From Aminicenans sp964648465 (GTDB lineage Bacteria > Acidobacteriota > Aminicenantia > Aminicenantales > Aminicenantaceae), in assembly GCA_964648465.1 (NCBI GenBank), contig CAZYMU010000028.1:1-35845 (forward strand): a DNA stretch of 35,845 bases, in the 5' to 3' direction. Below, in pieces: positions 32,783 through 35,845 of this stretch (the first letter of the stretch is position 1; each line of letters starts with the position of its first letter). The translations under genes and the position numbers were made by a program. The notes under the pieces are model-generated. The model saw only the letters and a list, made by a program, of their open reading frames with translations. It did no database searches and was not told the origin of the DNA.

Positions 32783-33439
32783 TTACTGCGCTTCGACGCG
32801 GATTGAAATTATCCTCACTGGATTCTTCAATTGACTAACCAGCCAATCAAAATTTTTTGTGAATTCAACCTCCCTTTTCATTTCATCTTTGCCAGATAGT
32901 TTAAATTTCAGTTTACTGAGACTCAAATTTGAACTGTAACCTCGAAGAATTATTTCATCGCTCTGCTCGTGCAAATAATCAAGCAAAGGATTAAGCTGTG
33001 CTTCTGAATCTGCTGCTTCAGCAGTTATAAAAAAGATATGCTCTTCCAGTTCTCTAATTTTCGTTCTAAATTCAAAACCGCTTCCTTTTGTGTAGAAGCC
33101 CGTTGCTAACACACGAATCATCCGGAGAGAATCAAATTCCTTAGATATCTCATAAACAGTAATTCGTAAAGGTCCCCTTTCCAGAGTGTATTTCCCCAAT
33201 ACATCGCTGCCCACCTCTGCCTTGACTTTGTATAAGAGGAAAAATCCATCATAATATTTTTGGTCAAAGTGCTCCTTGGTTTTAAGAAGTGGACGGTTTT
33301 TGATTCCACTAAGGTTCTCAACATCAAGGGGAATATTTTTTCCCTCAGATGAAATTAACTCTATCTTTGGAAAAAATTGAGCGAATGAAATCATGGAAAA
33401 AAGAAAAATAATTAAAAATGTGTATGTTATTCTCTTCAT
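32783..33439 (-). CDS. Exported hypothetical protein
   Basis: About 218 residues from ATG 33439, ten bases after GAGGAG; a TTG nine bases earlier is too close to that site. Residues 1-20 form a signal peptide with a likely cut after SFAQ. The mature domain contains KIELISSEGKNIPLDVEN and LERGPLRITVYEIS, a mix of beta strands and one helix near ADSEAQLNPLLDYLHEQ. It reads as one globular domain; no membrane segment follows. I do not recognise the family. It may have its own promoter (TTGACT near 33460). The next 285 bases (33440-33724) contain no feature I can support. Confidence 0.7.
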   Translation of the reverse strand: MKRITYTFLIIFLFSMISFAQFFPKIELISSEGKNIPLDVENLSGIKNRPLLKTKEHFDQKYYDGFFLLYKVKAEVGSDVLGKYTLERGPLRITVYEISKEFDSLRMIRVLATGFYTKGSGFEFRTKIRELEEHIFFITAEAADSEAQLNPLLDYLHEQSDEIILRGYSSNLSLSKLKFKLSGKDEMKREVEFTKNFDWLVSQLKNPVRIISIRVEAQ

Positions 33440-33724
33440 TTTGATCAAACTCCTCTATTGTTTGTCCTACTTGAGTCAACTTCCAATAATCTCGTTCTTA
33501 ATCTCAAAGTTACTAATCCGAGCTCAAAAACACGGCTATAAAATGACTATGATAGAAAGAGACCATATAGCTATTATGTTTCTGCGCATGCTACCTTCGT
33601 GTCTTTTTATTTATTTTAGTGAATTTTAATCAAATATGCTAATCCATAATTCTTACTTAAAGGGTTGTTTTTCATCAAGACAAATTTCTCCAATCAATAA
33701 TAGTTAAAAAAAGTCGGCAATGGC

Positions 33725-33987
33725 TTGGAACTCCAATTTCAGAAAGCATTCCGAAGGACGGCATTCACTCTAAACTACACATTCTTAGACCATTGGAACG
33801 AAAGCGATGACCAGCCACTGACTGCACTCTCAAAACACAACCTCAACTTCGACTTCCAACTTTACCCAGGGGAGAAGTTACGCATTGGGTTATTGGGTTT
33901 GTTGGCATCCTCATCTTATTGGCTGGATTTCAACACAAATGAGATGTTGGATATTCCTTCTTATTTTAACTTGGACGAAGGAAACCT
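33725..33987 (+). pseudogene. TonB-dependent receptor, C-terminal barrel fragment
   Basis: ELQFQKAFRRTAFTLNYTFL, LTALSKHNLNFDFQLYP and the following SSYWLDFNTNEMLDIPSYFN are typical late barrel strands of TonB-dependent receptors: aromatic, alternating and with the common ALSKHN turn. The plug, most of the barrel and the final strand are missing. At about LDEGN the frame passes without a stop into antiporter sequence. There is no ribosome site at its TTG start. Confidence 0.75.
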
Positions 33988-34305
33988 CCTTTTTTATATT
34001 CTCATTATATTTGCTTCAGCAAAAATATTTGGGACTCTATGTATCTGGGTAAAAATACCGGCTATAGTCGGTGAGCTTATGGCCGGTATCCTTCTGGGAA
34101 ATTATGTCTTGGGCATAATTGACACTCCAACAATGTATTGATGACATTTGAAGAAATAGGTGTCATTTTTTTAATGTTTAACGTCGGCCTGGAGGTGGGT
34201 TTAAAAGATTTTATTGCTATAGGCAAGACTGCTGTCTTTGTCGGTATATTAGAAGTTTTAATACCCCTTATCATGGGCTTAGGAACCATGCTGCTCCTCG
34301 GCCAT
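33988..34305 (+). pseudogene. Kef-type (CPA2) cation:proton antiporter, N-terminal fragment with frameshift
   Basis: LLFYILIIFASAKIFGTLCI followed by KIPAIVGELMAGILLGNYVL is the first hairpin of CPA2 antiporters (family pattern: P-x-x-x-G-E-L-x-x-G-x-x-L-G). A stop at 34139-34141 and a frame change follow; the next frame continues as MTFEEIGVIFLMFNVGLEVG, the third helix. At CTCCTCGGCC (about 34300) it fuses in frame to a glpK tail. Most of the transport domain is lost. Confidence 0.75.
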
Positions 34306-34506
34306 AAAATAATAGAATCAACTTCCTTGGGAGCAGCTTATATGGCCGGGCTAAAATCCGGATTCTGGGAAGATAGTAGAGAACTGGAGCGGATCAGATC
34401 GATTGAAAAAGAATTCACTCCGTCTATGGATGAAGACACCAGGCATTCCTTGCTGGCCGGATGGAGAAAAGCCCTGCGGCAGGCTACTTTATCTCCGCTC
34501 CTTTAG
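34306..34506 (+). pseudogene. glpK C-terminal fragment, copy 2
   Basis: KIIESTSLGAAYMAGLKSGF through QATLSPLL, the last 66 codons of glycerol kinase, in frame behind antiporter codons, so the reading frame from 34138 makes a chimeric 122-residue ORF. It differs from the 28.4-kb copy by only a few bases. It cannot be an active kinase. Confidence 0.85.
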
Positions 34507-34648
34507 ACATTTTATATTTTCTCACCTCGATTAAACAAAGAAACGCAGATCCCGAGACTGAGTACTTGAACTATAGAACCATGTTGTGGCATGGATTTAT
34601 CGTAAACGTCACCCGGAACGCACTGTGTTTTACCGCGTATTGTTCCAT
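34306..34648 (+). repeat. 343-bp duplicated block, copy 2
   Basis: Gap-free match of 28374-28716 with about six differences. Here the transposase reading frame continues past the block's end, so this copy is closer to the ancestral arrangement. Confidence 0.92.
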
Positions 34649-35284
34649 TACTTTGAGCAATTTGTTCTTGAATATGAAAACCTTACACTTATACAGAAAA
34701 TGTTGCACTGGAGACATACCGGTTTCCATGTCCACAGCAAAGTGAGGGCCACAAGTAAGCAGGAAGCGGAAAGAGTCGGCAAATACATGATAAGACCAAT
34801 CCTATCCCTCAAACGGCTTTCCCTTGATGAGGCCCAAGGACAGTTAATCTATCAATACGGAAAGCACCGTACAGAGTCAGAGCATATGGATTATCTGGAG
34901 TTTATTGCCAGAGTTACCTCTCATATTCCTGAAAAAGGACAGGTCATGGTCCGTTATTACGGTCTGTATGCAAATGCCCACAGAGGAAAGATAAACAAGG
35001 CAGGAGTTTCGCCCTCCTATCCACCTATCATTGAGGAAGAGGAGAGATTTGTGCCCTCCAAAGGCTGGGCCGAGATGATAAGAAAAGTCTATGAAGTTGA
35101 TCCTCTCCTCTGCCCTTCGTGTGCTGGCCGGATGAGAATCATCGCCTTCATCGAAGACCACACCGTTACAGACAAAATCATTAATCACCTCAAACTCACC
35201 TTCATGGCTGAACGGCCTCCCCCTCCTCAAATTGTCCAGCAGGAACTCTTGATGGCAGCCGAAGAGAAGGGCGAGTATTTCTGA
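34586..35284 (+). pseudogene. IS91-like transposase with internal in-frame deletion
   Basis: A 232-codon open frame from GTG 34586. The first 29 codons (AWIYRKRHPERTVFYRVLFH and on) look like the N-terminus of IS91-type transposases. After EYEN the sequence jumps to LTLIQKMLHWRHTGFHVHSK, and from there the C-terminal part is continuous: GKYMIRPILSLKRLS, MDYLEFIARVTSHIPEKGQV, RYYGLYANAHRGK, WAEMIRKVYEVDPLLCPSCA (zinc-like CxxC) and a tail with ERPPPPQ. Full-length relatives run to about 400 residues, so the N-terminal zinc region and the HUH/Tyr catalytic core appear to be missing. It may still be translated but should not transpose on its own. Confidence 0.8.
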
Positions 35285-35381
35285 GAGCATTCTTGACTGC
35301 TTTTTGTCGATTTGAGAGGAGGAGTCTATTTTATGGCTGACTTTTTTGCTTTTTTTGTCGTTTTGTTTCTTTGTTTTGTCC

Positions 35382-35490
35382 TTGACATCATCTTTTCTCC
35401 AGTGATATATTCATTCCAGGATGTCAGTGGGTGGAAATTGAGGAAAATTGTGAGAGATTTGCTGCAAGCACAAAAAGGAAATTCTTATAA
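35382..35490 (+). promoter_or_regulatory. Strong promoter and dispersed leader, copy F
   Basis: A perfect TTGACA (35382-35387) and TATATT (35406-35411) are 18 bp apart. The leader (GTCAGTGGGTGGAAATTGAG) and its end AAATTCTTATAAAT match copy E, and both are preceded by a GAG-rich GGAGTCTATWT box just after transposase relics. A 60-codon frame spanning the promoter (35312-35494) is probably not a gene. Confidence 0.65.
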
Positions 35491-35494
35491 ATAA

Positions 35495-35737
35495 GGAGGA
35501 ATAGATATCCTTTTTTCTTCTAATGTTGGTTTAACCATCGATGCGAGATATTTTGTCTTAAAAGAAGTGGAAGAGAATTGGGAAATTCAGACGGGGGAGT
35601 ATACATCCAATATTGGGGAAGGATGGACTTTCAATTTATCTGAAGAAGGAGCCAAACTTCTTCAAGAAGGGATCGGGCCATTCAAACTTAATACATCATT
35701 CTTCAAAATTTCAGTTGGATTAAAATTTTTATTTTAG
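35495..35737 (+). pseudogene. Outer-membrane beta-barrel protein, C-terminal fragment
   Basis: The frame after AAGGAGG has no start codon but stays open for 80 codons. It reads NVGLTIDARYFVLKEVEENW, then TSNIGEGWTFNLSEEGAKLL, and ends TSFFKISVGLKFLF. Alternating strands and the terminal Phe are the outer-membrane barrel signature (OmpW/porin-like). The N-terminal part and signal are absent. It sits just behind promoter F, in the same position as the P-type ATPase behind promoter E. The last 108 bases of the window show nothing. Confidence 0.7.
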
Positions 35738-35845
35738 GCTTATCACAATAATGAGTACCTAAAGAGAGGCAGGACAAATACATCTCTTTAAAATTTATGG
35801 CTCCTATCCCATTTGTGTGGGTAAATTAGAGTAATTCAGCTTGCC

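Noticed and set aside
35312..35494. 60-codon plus-strand ORF with a hydrophobic N-terminus
   Set aside because: It spans the TTGACA/TATATT promoter and the repeated leader, and the matching region at copy E is not open. The hydrophobic stretch is just T-rich DNA translated.
1..35845. CRISPR arrays, tRNA and rRNA genes
   Set aside because: No regularly spaced repeat array and no cloverleaf or rRNA-like segment was recognised on reading both strands; a tRNA scan would be the decisive check.

Overview
The window looks like a chromosomal stretch from a Gram-negative bacterium of moderate, patchy GC content. Evidence for an outer membrane is direct: several lipoprotein signal peptides, a TonB-receptor fragment, a DUF5916-type outer-membrane barrel protein and a barrel C-terminus ending in Phe. 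The gene mix (N-acyl-D-amino-acid deacylase, DUF5916, PPi-type phosphofructokinase, DUF4143 ATPases, IS91-like relics) would fit an Acidobacteriota/Aminicenantes-like lineage. That placement is a guess from gene content, not a measurement.

Layout. 0.2-5.8 kb (minus strand): folD, a 938-residue PAS/GAF diguanylate cyclase, and a phosphofructokinase with PPi-type active-site residues. 5.8-6.4 kb: a divergent promoter in front of a broken nucleotidyltransferase. 6.8-13.5 kb (plus strand): a tight operon of an exported D-aminoacylase-like amidohydrolase, a lipoprotein gamma-glutamyltranspeptidase, a small exported protein, a DctM-like permease, a 47-residue membrane protein and an anchored zinc acylase/carboxypeptidase-like enzyme. 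A convergent lipoprotein of the Asp/Glu racemase family lies at its end. Together they suggest extracytoplasmic processing of gamma-glutamyl or N-acyl amino acids, possibly D-forms, followed by uptake. 14.7-16 kb: decayed copies (pfk fragment, sigma/anti-sigma remnants). 16.1-20.2 kb: two DUF4143 ATPases flanking a lipid-kinase-like gene. 20.6-25 kb: an exported small protein, a serine hydrolase lipoprotein and three methyltransferases, two of these genes preceded by a shared 41-bp element. 25.1-28.1 kb: an IS91-like relic and the DUF5916 gene. 28.2-31.6 kb: a glpK tail, a transposase stub and a P-type ATPase with an altered phosphorylation motif. 31.6-33.4 kb: a DedA tail, an HdeD gene with an in-frame stop, and an exported protein. 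33.7-35.8 kb: a mosaic of TonB receptor, Kef-type antiporter, glpK and transposase pieces, then a porin-like tail.

Two themes stand out. First, a dispersed promoter-plus-leader element occurs about six times, always on the same strand as, and just upstream of, a gene or gene fragment. Its best copies have TTGACA-like and TATTAT-like boxes exactly 18 bp apart. Second, much of the non-operon DNA is a gene graveyard: fragments of real genes joined by deletions, some with visible short homology at the joint, and repeated at several sites. No rRNA, tRNA or CRISPR array was seen.
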